Shown: positions 45,839-55,774, counted from the stretch's first letter. The stretch is DNA of 64,000 nucleotides from DAOVQB01 sp023128935 (GCA_030628905.1 DAOVQB010000002.1:13502-77501); one strand, 5' to 3'. Made by a program: numbers and translations. Notes: generated from the sequence alone by a model not told the origin.

Positions 45839-45852
45839 CAATTGCGCAATTG
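45839..45852. promoter_or_regulatory. Perfect 14-bp palindrome, candidate operator
   Basis: CAATTGCGCAATTG is fully self-complementary. It lies about 50 bp upstream of the promoter-like pair for the S9 peptidase, a typical position for a dimeric regulator. Confidence 0.4.
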
Positions 45853-45901
45853 ACCCGCAAAGTCTCTACTGGCACGCCTTGACTTCGCAACATACTCGCT
45901 G

Positions 45902-45931
45902 TTGAATCGTCTTGTAGGGTTGGCCTGTATT
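45902..45931 (+). promoter_or_regulatory. Candidate promoter of the S9 peptidase gene
   Basis: TTGAAT (45902-45907) and TGTATT (45926-45931) are 18 bp apart, 104 bp before the ATG. The match is weak, but the position fits the hairpin that follows. Confidence 0.3.
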
Positions 45932-45932
45932 T

Positions 45933-45961
45933 TTCACCAGCCGCAGTAGATGGCTGGTGAA
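45933..45961 (+). promoter_or_regulatory. 10-bp perfect inverted repeat in the leader of the S9 peptidase
   Basis: TTCACCAGCC (45933-45942) pairs with GGCTGGTGAA (45952-45961) around a 9-nt loop, 75 bp before the start codon. It could be an operator overlapping the transcription start or an RNA stem-loop in the leader. Confidence 0.45.
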
Positions 45962-46035
45962 GAGTGCAGGCTAGGTGAGAGAGGAGATTCCTCGTACGAA
46001 ACCGCCGACCCCAAGAGAAGGAGAGGGGGACTCCA

Positions 46036-47955
46036 ATGCTCAGTAAAACCACGCTATGGTGCTTCCTCGTTGGGCTGCTTGTCACTCTGACCGGTTGCGC
46101 TAGTGAGACCTCACGGATGGAGACCAGACTCATCCCACTGGATGATTTCTTCAAGAACCCACAGAAGATCCGTCTCCGGCTTTCCCCCAACGGCGAGTAC
46201 ATTGCCTTCCTGATGCCCTGGCAGACGCGGTTCAACATCCACGTGCAGGAAATCGGATCAAACGAAGTGGCGCGCATCACCGAATCAACCGAGCGCGACA
46301 TCATCCAATACAACTGGGCCAACAACAACCGCATCGTGTACGCCCAAGACACAGCCGGCGACGAGAATTACCGCGCCTACGCCGTCGATATCGATGGATC
46401 CAACCCGATCGACCTGACCCCCTTCGAGGGCGTCAAGGTGGGACTCGTCGATGAACTGAGGGACAATGACGATGAGATGCTGATCTCGATGAACAAACGT
46501 GACGCTCACGTCTTTGATGTCTACCGCATCAATGTCAATACGGCCGAGATGGAGATGATCGCCGAAAACCCAGGCAACATCTCCACCTGGATAACCGATC
46601 ATGACGGCCGGCTCCGGATCGCCATGACCGCTGACGGGGTCAATGAGAGCCTGCTGTACCGGAAAACCGAATCCGATCCATTCGAAACGATCATCACCAC
46701 GAACTTCAAAGACACGCTCCACCCGCTCTGCTTCACATTCGACAACAAGTATATCTATGTCGCTTCCAACATCGACCGCGATAAGTCAGCCATCTACAAG
46801 TACGATATCGAGAAAGGAGAGCCCCTGGAGCTCATCTACGACCACCCGGAAGTGGATGTCAGTCAGCTGCTCAAGTCCAGGAAACGGAAGGTCATTACCG
46901 GCGTGACATACACAACGGACAAGCGCCACTACCATTTCTTTGATCAAGAGCGCAAGGCACTGCAGGAAACCCTCGAACAAAGACTCCCTGGCTACGAAGT
47001 AGCCGTCGCAAGCATGAGTAAGGATGAGAGCAAAGTACTGGTTGTGACCTATAGCGATAAGTCCATGGGAACTTACTATTACTTCAACAGGCCCACCGGG
47101 GAACTCGAGAAGCTGGTCGATATCAGTCCCTGGCTCAAGGAAGATGAAATGGCCGACATGCAGCCGATTCAGTATGTCTCACGGGATGGCTTGACGATCC
47201 ACGGCTATCTGACCATTCCGCGGGGCGCCGAGCCCAAGAACCTGCCGGTCATTATCTTCCCGCACGGCGGCCCCTGGGCGCGAGATAGGTGGGGCTTCTC
47301 CCCGGAAGTCCAGTTCCTGGCGAATCGGGGCTATGCCATCCTGCAGATGAACTTCCGCGGCTCGCTCGGCTACGGCAAGGCTTTCTGGCAGGCCTCATTC
47401 AAGGAGTGGGGCCGAACCATGCAGGACGACATCACGGATGGCGTGAATTGGTTGATCGAGAAGGAGATCGCCGATCCAAAGCGGATCGGGATTTATGGTG
47501 GCTCCTACGGCGGTTTTGCAGTCCTTGCGGGCTTGGCCTTCACGCCCGATCTATACGCGGTCGGCGTGGATTACATCGGTGTCTCGAATCTCTTCACCTG
47601 GATGGCGGCCATCCCACCCTATTGGGAGATAGGCCGTCAGATGTTCTATGAGATGATTGGGGATCCGGAGAAGGACAAGGAACTGCTCGAGGCGGCCTCC
47701 CCGATATTCCATGTGGACCGGATTCAAGCCCCGCTGTTTGTGGCCCAGGGAGCGAATGATGTCCGTGTGAAGAAGGCGGAATCGGACCAGATCGTCGAAG
47801 CACTCCGCGAGCGAGGGGTTGACGTGACCTACATGGTCAAGGAGAACGAAGGTCACGGGTTCATGAACGAGGAGAACCGATTCGACTTCTACCGTGAGAT
47901 GGAGGGGTTCCTGGGCAAGCACCTCGGTGGCCGAGTGGAGAAGCCGGGACAGTAG
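46036..47955 (+). CDS. Prolyl-oligopeptidase family (S9) serine peptidase, lipoprotein
   Basis: 639 residues. A signal peptide ends in a lipobox (LTGC, Cys21), so the enzyme is probably anchored in the outer or inner membrane facing the periplasm. The N-terminal part (40-380) is a beta-propeller-like region with a RLSPNGEYIAFL blade. The C-terminal alpha/beta hydrolase has FPHGGPWARDRWGF, the nucleophile in IYGGSYGGF (Ser about 490), Asp in GANDVRV and His in NEGHGFMNEENR. It is an acylaminoacyl- or dipeptidyl-peptidase-like enzyme. It follows GAGAGGGG and appears monocistronic. With the C1, M14 and M18 enzymes here it fits a peptide-degrading lifestyle. Confidence 0.93.
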   Translation: MLSKTTLWCFLVGLLVTLTGCASETSRMETRLIPLDDFFKNPQKIRLRLSPNGEYIAFLMPWQTRFNIHVQEIGSNEVARITESTERDIIQYNWANNNRIVYAQDTAGDENYRAYAVDIDGSNPIDLTPFEGVKVGLVDELRDNDDEMLISMNKRDAHVFDVYRINVNTAEMEMIAENPGNISTWITDHDGRLRIAMTADGVNESLLYRKTESDPFETIITTNFKDTLHPLCFTFDNKYIYVASNIDRDKSAIYKYDIEKGEPLELIYDHPEVDVSQLLKSRKRKVITGVTYTTDKRHYHFFDQERKALQETLEQRLPGYEVAVASMSKDESKVLVVTYSDKSMGTYYYFNRPTGELEKLVDISPWLKEDEMADMQPIQYVSRDGLTIHGYLTIPRGAEPKNLPVIIFPHGGPWARDRWGFSPEVQFLANRGYAILQMNFRGSLGYGKAFWQASFKEWGRTMQDDITDGVNWLIEKEIADPKRIGIYGGSYGGFAVLAGLAFTPDLYAVGVDYIGVSNLFTWMAAIPPYWEIGRQMFYEMIGDPEKDKELLEAASPIFHVDRIQAPLFVAQGANDVRVKKAESDQIVEALRERGVDVTYMVKENEGHGFMNEENRFDFYREMEGFLGKHLGGRVEKPGQ

Positions 47956-48081
47956 GTTACAGTAGGCCGCGATGGCAGTGGGCCATAGTAGGCTTCAATA
48001 TAAGGAGTTAGGGCGCTGCCTCTGGTTGCCCTCCGCCATACCAGGATGCCCCGTCCAGGGCCTCCCGCCGCTCACATCCCC

Positions 48082-48111
48082 TTGACAATCTACCCAAATG
48101 TCCTGTAAGCT
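48082..48111 (+). promoter_or_regulatory. Candidate promoter of the small secreted protein
   Basis: A consensus TTGACA (48082-48087) and TAAGCT (48106-48111) are 18 bp apart, 66 bp upstream of the start codon. Confidence 0.45.
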
Positions 48112-48177
48112 TAGGGCTGGGTGAACGTATACGTAAGCTGTCGACAGCAACTGAAGGTACGGTAGGAGGTTATGCTT

Positions 48178-48849
48178 ATGAAACATCTATGGATCGGAGT
48201 CGCCTGCTTGGCGCTGCTCGCGGGAACCGCGGTAGCGGACATAGTCGACGACTTCGAAGACGGCAACATGGACGAATGGACCATGACTCCTGACCCAGTT
48301 GGGTATCAGATCACTGCCGCTGCCGCGCACGATGGCGCTCTGGGCTGCGAGGTCTACAGCACGCGGACCGGCTGGCTATGGCGGGATGACCCCCAAGCTC
48401 ACTGCGGCCAGGGCAACACTGTGGCCTGTTGGACCAAGCTGAACGTGTCCAGCTGGACCCGCAACTACTTTGGTTTCGGTGCCTCCGCGGGGGGTTGCTA
48501 CAGCGCTGTGCTGGGTGACAATACCAACACGCTCATTATCCAGTACAATGCTGGCTTTGGGTACGAGACCATAGCTGATACCCCATTCGTTTTCATCAAC
48601 GGCTACTGGTACCTCCTCGAGGTAGACTGGGTAGTTGGTGGAACCATCACTGCCAATCTCTATGACAGTGACGGCGTGACCCTCCTGGCCACCGTAACTG
48701 CCGTTGACAATCGCATTACCGAGGGCGGTGTGGCCATGCGGACATTCGGCGACTCGTATGATCCAGGCTGCTGGGACACGATCACGCGCGATGGTCTGGT
48801 CCCGACCGAGTCGAACACTTGGGGCTCGATCAAGGCAATGTTCCAGTAG
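48178..48849 (+). CDS. Small secreted protein of unknown function, LamG-like fold likely
   Basis: About 223 residues. MKHLWIGVACLALLAGTAVA is a clear signal peptide. The mature start (DIVDDFEDGNMDEWTM) resembles the start of the C39-like protein of this window (WDTFEDNNLNCWTI). The rest is beta-rich with aromatic residues, consistent with a concanavalin-like jelly roll. ATG 48178 is preferred over ATG 48172 because GGAGG (48165-48169) lies 8 bp before it. A strong promoter, good ribosome-binding site and strong terminator suggest an abundant single-gene transcript. I cannot assign a function. Confidence 0.75.
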   Translation: MKHLWIGVACLALLAGTAVADIVDDFEDGNMDEWTMTPDPVGYQITAAAAHDGALGCEVYSTRTGWLWRDDPQAHCGQGNTVACWTKLNVSSWTRNYFGFGASAGGCYSAVLGDNTNTLIIQYNAGFGYETIADTPFVFINGYWYLLEVDWVVGGTITANLYDSDGVTLLATVTAVDNRITEGGVAMRTFGDSYDPGCWDTITRDGLVPTESNTWGSIKAMFQ

Positions 48850-48869
48850 ATCTGGGCACATCTGACACG

Positions 48870-48903
48870 GAAACCGGGGGGATTTCACCCGCCTCCCGGT
48901 TTC
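48870..48903 (+). terminator. Intrinsic terminator of the small secreted protein gene
   Basis: GAAACCGGG (48870-48878) pairs perfectly with CCCGGTTTC (48895-48903), followed by TCTATG. The stem lies 20 bp after the stop codon. Confidence 0.7.
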
Positions 48904-48928
48904 TCTATGCCCGGAATCTGCCTTCCGG

Positions 48929-48968
48929 CTTCTTGACATCCCCCCCGCCGACTTCTTGACATCCCCCC
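48929..48968. repeat. Short tandem repeat, 23-bp period
   Basis: CTTCTTGACATCCCCCC occurs at 48929 and 48952 between the terminator and the ABC pseudogene. I see no function for it. Confidence 0.6.
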
Positions 48969-49007
48969 GGGAATGGTTCTCAGGGCACTTTTCCCGCGTC
49001 CCAGTGA

Positions 49008-50603
49008 AAGGCAGCCCCGAAGGACTGGTCGGGGATCGAACAGGGAATCTGTTTTGAAAACGTGTGGTTTTCCTACACTGATGACGAGAACTGGGTGCTG
49101 CGGGACGTGAGCTTTGAGATCCCGGCTGGGAAACGCCTGGCGCTCGCGGGCGTTACCGGGGGAGGGAAGACGACCGTCATCTCCTTGCTCCTGCGCTTCT
49201 ACGATCCCCAGCGTGGGCGTATCACCGTCGACGGCATCGACTCCGCGACCTGCCCAGGGCATCGCTGCGCCGGCGCTTCGCACTCGTACTGCAGGACATC
49301 ATCCTCTTTCCCGGGGATGTGGAATCGAACATCACCCTTGAGTCAGACGCGATGACCCGCGAGGAGGTCTGGGAAGCCGCTCGAACTGTAGACGCCGACC
49401 GGTTTATACGCCGGTTGCCGGACGGGTATCAGACCGAGGTATCCGAGAAGGGTGCCAATTTTAGCCGCGGCGAGCGCCAACTGTTATCCTTTGCACGCGC
49501 CCTGGCAGTGAATCCCGATCTACTGATACTGGATGAAGCGACCAGCTCAGTGGATCCCGAGACGGAACGGACCATCCAGGCGGCTCTGCAGGTGTTTGGC
49601 CCCCGCATGGTGGGTTTCACGATCGATTATCTCAAGACCGATGAGGTCCCGGGCCATTGGCTGGCCTCCTGGGTGGTCAGTGCCGGGGCATCGTTGTCTT
49701 TGTCGCCTGGTGTGTCGTTCGCCTTGGGCTTCATTGTCCTGGGACTGTTCACCTTCTCGCTCTATGCGTACTTCCAGTCCTGGCGCGCCTGGATGAACAC
49801 CAAGTTGGAATGGCTCTTCCGGCAGGATGCCTTTGACCGCATCACCAGCAAGGGGCCGGACTTCTTCAACCGATTCCGGACCGGCGACCTGGTGACGCGT
49901 ATGACCGACGATGTGGCTGAGAAGCTGTCCTGGTTCGCCTGTTCGGGGATCTTCCGTCTCTATGAGGCGCTGTTGTACATCGTCTTCATCGTCTGCATGA
50001 TGGCCAGCATCGACGCAGGCCTGACGCTCTGGACTGCCGGGCCGCTACCGTTATTGATTCTGATCTTTTTCAGAAGCTCATCGATCCTCGACCGGCGTTA
50101 CGATCGCTTGCAGCGGCGGATATCAGCAGTCTCGATCAACCGATTGATGGAACTGGAGAAGGTGTCACCCATGGTGCGCGACCAAGGCACCCGGAGTGCC
50201 AGCGGCGATGTGCGGGGCGAGATCCGCTTCGAGGACATCGACTTCGCCTTTCCCGGATCTTCCCGGAAGGTGATCGACGGCGCCCCATTCGACATCGACG
50301 CAGGGCAGACCATCGCCCTGGTGGGGAAGCCCAAGATCCTGATCCTGGACGACTGCACCTCAGCGCTTGACTCACAGACCGAAACCGCCCTGTGGGACCG
50401 ACTGCATGTGGTGATGCCAGGGATGACAGCGATCCTGATCACCCACCGGCCGGACACGCTGCAACAGGCCGACAGGATCTTCGTCCTGCAAAGAGGGACA
50501 GATCGTCGAGCAGGGACGGCACAGCGAGTTGGTGGAGCGTGGAGGCGAATACGCCCGGGTCTACCGGCGGCTCGAACTCGAGGAGGCGGTGGGGGCCGGA
50601 TAG
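49008..50603 (+). pseudogene. Remnant of two ABC exporter genes (frameshifts and internal deletions)
   Basis: The first piece (49008 to about 49236, frame 3) is the start of an exporter ATPase: ENVWFSYTDDENWVLRDVSF and Walker A GVTGGGKTT. The homology then continues one frame over (RRRFALVLQDIILFPGDVESN, SRGERQLLSFARALA, Walker B LLILDEATSSVDPETE). That ATPase is cut off and runs directly into the transmembrane region of a second exporter (about 49600-50130). The second ATPase has Walker A fused to Walker B (IALVGK then PKILILDDCTSALDSQ), so the signature region is deleted. A second frameshift near 50495 returns to frame 3 (QIVEQGRHSELVERGGEYAR) and ends at TAG 50601. No functional transporter can be made. 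It is a recombination-decayed relic of a heterodimeric exporter. Confidence 0.85.
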
Positions 50604-50644
50604 TGAGGCCGTCGCGTCTGTCGACCGCATACCGTTCTTACTCG

Positions 50645-52369
50645 TCAATCCCTAATCATGCGCTGCTTGCCATACTGATTCCGGTACACGCGCAAGTTCC
50701 CCACAGCGCCAATCTGCCACACGACATCCTTTGGTTCTTCCCGCGCAACCCAATTGTGGTGAAACTCGGCCATCCCGAGGGGCACCCCCCGTAGCACTAG
50801 CACATGCCGGTCCTTCGCTAGGAAGGTGTTGTGATGGATACTGATCCGCTCGCCGGCGAAGTCGGCATATCCATCATGGTGGCGCAGGATCTCCTCTTCA
50901 GACAACGCACAGTGATAGAGGCGGACCTCATCTAGCGTACCCTTGAAACTGGAGGCGCTCAGCCCCGCGTCGAGGCCAATGGTGAAGCTTGTATCGGCCG
51001 GCGTCATCCCAATGCAATCGCAGCATCCTGCCGCCAGTCCGTTCACGTAGAGCTCGAGCTTCCTTCCGTTGTGCACGAAAGCAACGAAGGTCCACTCGCC
51101 AGATTTGATGTTCCGTTTCGAGACAATCCACTTTCGTACGCCCTTGGCGTCATACATGACGGCCGCTACCTCGCTGCCGACAAGTCGCAGCTCGTACCCC
51201 GCCCCCGGTCTCCTGTGTTGGATTCGGCTAGCAATCGAACGCGTCCCGCTTGTGTCTTGCGGCCGCACCCAGGCCATCAAGGTCATCCCGCCAATCGGGT
51301 TGAGTGTCCAGTGGTCTCCGCACGCTATATAGTCATCCGCCCCGTCGAATCGCAGCCCCCCACCTCGCCTACCCTCAACCCAACAGGTCCCCCGGTCGAA
51401 GTGCTTCAACTCGCCGTGGTTGTCCGTGAGAGGGGCATCATCATGCGCCGTGCCCCCCGCACCCTCCTCGAACAGCCAAGCCCCCATACGAATGCGTTTC
51501 TCGAAATCCCGCGCTCCGTGCATGTCAAAGAGATGACTCACCGAATGCTCGCCCTGGATGTTGTAGCGCGCTTCATAGCCGGTTCCGACACGTCCCGTCC
51601 CGGCAACCGAATGCCGGCACCAGTCGAACCGATTCGCCTCGATTAGACACCAGCAACGGTCAAGACACACACCATACCCGAGGTCATATCGCTGGCAATG
51701 ATGCATGTTGTTGTGATGAAGGTGTGTTCCGTCGGCCCCTTTCTCAAGACTGATCGCCGCTCGACTCCAGGCAGAGATCTCACAGTTATCTAGCTCGAAG
51801 GGATAGACTGAAAGAATGCCAGTCGAATTAGGAAGCAGGCGCTCGCCCTTGCGCTCGTTCCGATCTGGTCCCCTCAGACGCAATCCTGAAACGCGCACGC
51901 TCTCACCACCAATGTACAACAGTGGATCGGTGTCGAACTCCCTCGAATACAGCAGCCCGCCCGGTAACCCGTCCTGTCCCCGCCCGCTCGCCAGCGTCAC
52001 GCCCGCGGGGATCTCAATCATCTGCAAGCCGGTCAGCTGGATCTCGGCCGTATCGTCAACGTAGACGACCTCGCCCGCCCGGGCTTGCGCCAGTGCCCCC
52101 AGCAGCCCATCGCGATCGGTGACCTTATAGTCTCCTCCGCTCAGGATCCTCGAGTACCCTTCACCACCACCAATCGGCTCTCCCGTCGGGTTCGCCTCTG
52201 CACCAAAGGTCTCCTCCGCAGGATCCGCCTGGGTCGAGGAAGCTACCTCCACTGGACTCACTTCCATGGCCCCAGTCGATTGCGCGTCAATGGCAAGCCC
52301 GAGAAATATACACCCCCATGCCGCCATCACGCCAAGCACCGCCCGCAAGATACCGTTCCAGCGCATCAC
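50645..52369 (-). CDS. Secreted beta-helix protein with a LamG domain
   Basis: 574 residues with a signal peptide (hydrophobic ILRAVLGVMAAWGCIFLGLA). Residues about 80-270 look like a pectate-lyase-type right-handed helix (VTLASGRGQDGLPGGLLYS, GLRLRGPDRNERKGER, HLHHNNMHHCQR). Residues 320-500 are a LamG/concanavalin-like domain (FDGADDYIACGDHWTLNP, MAWVRPQDTSG, GEWTFVAFVHNGRKLELYVNG, GTLDEVRLYHCALSEEEI). The end returns to helix-like rungs (ISIHHNTFLAKDRHV, FHHNWV). Such proteins bind or cleave polysaccharides. No catalytic residues can be assigned with confidence. Confidence 0.8.
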   Translation of the reverse strand: MMRWNGILRAVLGVMAAWGCIFLGLAIDAQSTGAMEVSPVEVASSTQADPAEETFGAEANPTGEPIGGGEGYSRILSGGDYKVTDRDGLLGALAQARAGEVVYVDDTAEIQLTGLQMIEIPAGVTLASGRGQDGLPGGLLYSREFDTDPLLYIGGESVRVSGLRLRGPDRNERKGERLLPNSTGILSVYPFELDNCEISAWSRAAISLEKGADGTHLHHNNMHHCQRYDLGYGVCLDRCWCLIEANRFDWCRHSVAGTGRVGTGYEARYNIQGEHSVSHLFDMHGARDFEKRIRMGAWLFEEGAGGTAHDDAPLTDNHGELKHFDRGTCWVEGRRGGGLRFDGADDYIACGDHWTLNPIGGMTLMAWVRPQDTSGTRSIASRIQHRRPGAGYELRLVGSEVAAVMYDAKGVRKWIVSKRNIKSGEWTFVAFVHNGRKLELYVNGLAAGCCDCIGMTPADTSFTIGLDAGLSASSFKGTLDEVRLYHCALSEEEILRHHDGYADFAGERISIHHNTFLAKDRHVLVLRGVPLGMAEFHHNWVAREEPKDVVWQIGAVGNLRVYRNQYGKQRMIRD

Positions 52370-52499
52370 TCCAAACAGTCTCCCCGAACTCTGAACGTCG
52401 CAACCGATCCCTCAACACGCAAGGATCCTATCACGTTGGGGTACCCCGAACAAATCCATGAAGAGGCGCAGGGAACACAGGCGTTCCTGAGAACAATAC

Positions 52500-55400
52500 C
52501 TACGCGCTTTGGGGCTCGGCACGCTTCGGGCGAAACAGCCCCGTGATGTCCTCAAGGATCAGGTAAAGCGAGGGTATCAGCAGCAGCGTGATCCCGGTGG
52601 CAAACATCACCCCAAAGCCGAGACTGAGAGCCATCGGCACAAGGAAGCGCGCCTGGATGGACGTCTCCAGGATCATGGGCATCAGCCCCAAGAAGGTGGT
52701 CAGCGAGGTCATGAGGATCGGACGAAAACGTCGCTTGCCAGACTGCAGGACGGCATCGCGCAAGGGCATTCCCTCGGCGCGAGCGCGGTTGATGAAATCG
52801 ATCATGACGAGTGAGTCATTGACCACGACACCAGAAAGGGCAACCATACCGAACAGAGAGATCATACTGAAGTTGTAGCCGAGCAGCAGGTGGCCGATCA
52901 ACGCCCCCACAAGACCGAAGGGAATCGCGCTCATTACAATTAGGGGCTGGAGAAAGCTCCTAAACGGGATGGCGAGCACTGCATAGATCAGGAACAATCC
53001 GAATAGCAATGCCCCCGTGATACTGCTGAGACTCTCCCGTTGATCACGGCTGCTTCCCTCCAAGTGATAAGTGAGGCCAGGGTAATCGGCCATCAATTCC
53101 CTCAGTACTCCACCTTCCACTTCCGCAAGTATCTCGGTGGAGTTGGCAAGCCGTTTGTTCACGCGGGCGGTTACACTGACCACACGCCGGCGATCGCTGC
53201 GGCTGATCGAACTGAATCCCCGCCCCTCCTCAACGTAGGCCGCCTGGATGAAAGGCACCTCTGCGCCCCGCGGCGTACGCATACGCATGCGGTCGATCGT
53301 CGCCAAAGTTCTGCGGTCTGCCTCCGGGTAGCGCACCATGACCTTGACCTCGTTCTGCCCACGCTGGATGCGCATCGCCTCGGCGCCATAGAAGGCTGAG
53401 CGGACCTGAACCGCAAGATCCCGCTCGGTAATCCCGAGACTGGAGGCTTCGGGCCGGAGGCGGAGTCTCAGTTCACGCTTGCCTTCACTGTGACTATCGC
53501 AGACTTCCCGGGTACCCGCATAAGACGAGAGCACCGCCTTTAGTCGATCCACAGCAGCCAGCAACATGTCGTAGTTGGCATGCGATAGCTCGATTTCAAT
53601 GTCCGCGCCCCCGCGAATCAGATCAGACTTGAAAGCGAGCCGATCTGCGCCAGGGATCTCTCCCACCCTTCTGCTCCACTCCGCGGCAAATTCACTTGTG
53701 CTCACACTACGCAGATCCGGATCGTTCAGGAGAAAACGAACCTGAGCCAGGTTCGAACCAAATGTTGTTGTGGCGCCTGTTGGCCCCCCGCCGGAGAGTT
53801 GCTGCCCCAGCAGAATGAATCTGTGCCTTAGGTTGCTGTATCCATCCTCGCACTCGTTGTCGTACTCGCGGATGAGATCTTCGCCAATCTGTTGGATCCG
53901 CAGAGCCTGGGACCGTGTCTCCTGAAACGGCGTACCAGGCGACATCGCGAGCGATACAATAAGCTCGTCAGCCTCAACCTCCGGGAAGAAGACAAACTTG
54001 ATCAAGCCTCCACGAAAGACCCCCAGTGCTGTCAACAGGACGGCAACAGAGATCGCCAGCGTTGTGTAGCGATTCCGCGCGGCCCAATCCAATGCGCGGG
54101 AATAGGATCGTTCGGCGGGTTTGCGGACCAGGTCATCGAATCGGCGCCGGCGGGCCTCAATGCGCTCCCAGATCCGTGCGCGACTCCTGACGAGGCCGCC
54201 CGAGAGATGAGCTGGCAGGATGAAGAAGGTCTCGATCAGAGAGATCGCCAGCACTGTGATAACGATACGTGGGATGACGCCCAGGATCTTGCCAATGAAA
54301 CCACCCACAAATAGCAACGCACTAAAGGCACATACTGTGGTGATCCCTGCGAAGATTACGGCCGTTGAGACCTCCCGAGCACCATCCACTGCCGCACGCA
54401 GCATCGGTTTGCCGCGCCCATAATGCACGAAGATGTTCTCTCCCACTACGATCGCATCATCTACCACGACACCAAGGATCGTAATGAACGCGAAGAGCGA
54501 CATCATGTTGATCGAGGCATTCAACGAGGGCAGGATCAACAGTGCGCCCACAAACGAGATCACAACCCCCATCGCCACCCAAATGGCAAGACGGATCTCT
54601 AGGAATAGCGCGAGCGTGAGTAGAACAAGCATGAAACCGATAGCGCCGTTGTTCATTAACAGATTCATCCGCTGCACAAGGATCTTGGCGCTGTCGCTGT
54701 AGACCGCCAAACGAAGGCTGGGTGGCAGTTGCTCGTTTTGTTTGGCGACGTACTCATGAACGGTCTTGGCAATATCCTTCGGGCGCTGATCTCCAACACG
54801 GAATACACGGACCATCATGGCTTGTCTTCCGTCGAAGAGCGATTCCTGGTCCATCTCCGCGAAACCGTCGCGCACCTCGCCGATGTCTCGCAGCAGCACT
54901 CTGCGGCCATCCGGGAGCGTGAAAACAGTCACGGAGTCGAATTCGGCGCCCGTGTGACGCTTTTCCGTGGTGCGAATGAGCACCTCGCCACCCTCGGCCT
55001 TGATTGAGCCGCCAGCCAGATCCAGCGAAGCGCTTCGGATAATGCAGGCAACACGATCGAGGGTTAGGTTGTATTTCCGCAGGTTGTACTCGGGGATTTC
55101 AATAGAGATCTCATAGGGTCGTGCGGCTGCAAGGCACACTTGCGTGATGTTCGGCATGGCCTGAAGATCATCCCGCACCCGCTCGGCCTGCTCGCGCAGT
55201 GCTCGCTCGGACGCTTCTCCGTACACGAGCAGGCTGATGACCTCTCGGCGATTCGTGAGTTTGTTGACAACCGGTTTCTCCGCCTCTTCCGGGAATGTGA
55301 GAATGCGATCAACTTCCGCTTTGACATCTTGAACAACCCGATCGGCATCCCCACCCTCCATCACCTCGAGCGCGACGGTCCCGGTGTTCTCAACCGCCGT

Positions 55401-55685
55401 GGAGCGCACCCGCTTGATATCTTCGATCCCGCTGACCGCGAGCTCGATGGGCCGGAGAATCGCATCTTCCACCTCGGTGGGGGTGGCACCCGGGTAAACC
55501 ACACTGACACGTATGATGTCGAGTTCCGCTTCGGGAAACACCTCCTGCTTGATCGTCGGCCCAATGAGCAACCCCCCGACGATAAAGATGAGCATCAGAA
55601 TATTGGCGGCCACATGATTGCCTGCCATGTAGGCAATCGGCCCCTTCATCGATGCATCGTTGGCCTTTGCTATGTTGGGCTTCAC
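52500..55685 (-). CDS. RND-family efflux pump of the MarR-controlled operon
   Basis: 1061 residues with the RND topology. TM4 carries GVVVDDAIVVGENI with the double Asp of proton-driven pumps. The N-terminal loop begins GPTIKQEVFPEAELDIIRVSVVYPGATPTEVED, of which the last part is the RND family signature. The C-terminal block has MISLFGMVALSGVVVNDSLV and ILMTSLTTFLGLMPMI. GTG 55685 follows GGAG by 8 bp; ATG 55649 is a less likely alternative. The gene is last in the MarR-OMF-MFP-RND operon, 148 bp after the adaptor. Confidence 0.93.
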   Translation of the reverse strand: MKPNIAKANDASMKGPIAYMAGNHVAANILMLIFIVGGLLIGPTIKQEVFPEAELDIIRVSVVYPGATPTEVEDAILRPIELAVSGIEDIKRVRSTAVENTGTVALEVMEGGDADRVVQDVKAEVDRILTFPEEAEKPVVNKLTNRREVISLLVYGEASERALREQAERVRDDLQAMPNITQVCLAAARPYEISIEIPEYNLRKYNLTLDRVACIIRSASLDLAGGSIKAEGGEVLIRTTEKRHTGAEFDSVTVFTLPDGRRVLLRDIGEVRDGFAEMDQESLFDGRQAMMVRVFRVGDQRPKDIAKTVHEYVAKQNEQLPPSLRLAVYSDSAKILVQRMNLLMNNGAIGFMLVLLTLALFLEIRLAIWVAMGVVISFVGALLILPSLNASINMMSLFAFITILGVVVDDAIVVGENIFVHYGRGKPMLRAAVDGAREVSTAVIFAGITTVCAFSALLFVGGFIGKILGVIPRIVITVLAISLIETFFILPAHLSGGLVRSRARIWERIEARRRRFDDLVRKPAERSYSRALDWAARNRYTTLAISVAVLLTALGVFRGGLIKFVFFPEVEADELIVSLAMSPGTPFQETRSQALRIQQIGEDLIREYDNECEDGYSNLRHRFILLGQQLSGGGPTGATTTFGSNLAQVRFLLNDPDLRSVSTSEFAAEWSRRVGEIPGADRLAFKSDLIRGGADIEIELSHANYDMLLAAVDRLKAVLSSYAGTREVCDSHSEGKRELRLRLRPEASSLGITERDLAVQVRSAFYGAEAMRIQRGQNEVKVMVRYPEADRRTLATIDRMRMRTPRGAEVPFIQAAYVEEGRGFSSISRSDRRRVVSVTARVNKRLANSTEILAEVEGGVLRELMADYPGLTYHLEGSSRDQRESLSSITGALLFGLFLIYAVLAIPFRSFLQPLIVMSAIPFGLVGALIGHLLLGYNFSMISLFGMVALSGVVVNDSLVMIDFINRARAEGMPLRDAVLQSGKRRFRPILMTSLTTFLGLMPMILETSIQARFLVPMALSLGFGVMFATGITLLLIPSLYLILEDITGLFRPKRAEPQSA

Positions 55686-55774
55686 AGGGGAATGCTCCAG
55701 CTTTTTGTCGCAGTAGTCCTCAAAGGCCTACTCTCCGCCTCGCCCCACTGCGATGGTGGGACCCATGTCTGCTG

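Larger units (their letters stand above)
45460..46035. other. Divergent regulatory region between the redox operon and the S9 peptidase
   Basis: 576 bp with no supported gene. The left part (45480-45780) is G+C-rich with imperfect stems and no recognisable coding. The right part holds a palindrome at 45839-45852, a promoter-like pair at 45902-45931 and a 10-bp inverted repeat at 45933-45961. I found no sigma-54 (GG-N10-GC) site that fits. Confidence 0.6.

Noticed and set aside
45460..46035. Sigma-54 promoter for the redox operon or S9 gene
   Set aside because: I scanned for GG-N10-GC elements because of the NtrC-like regulator. TGGCAC near 45871 lacks the downstream GC at the right spacing.
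48929..50644. Insertion sequence or integron around the ABC pseudogene
   Set aside because: No transposase, terminal inverted repeats or target duplication was seen; the 23-bp repeat at 48929-48968 does not flank the remnant.
49319..50794. A single 491-residue ABC transporter gene
   Set aside because: The frame lacks a Walker A-to-signature region, fuses parts of two transporters and needs frame changes at both ends to recover homology.
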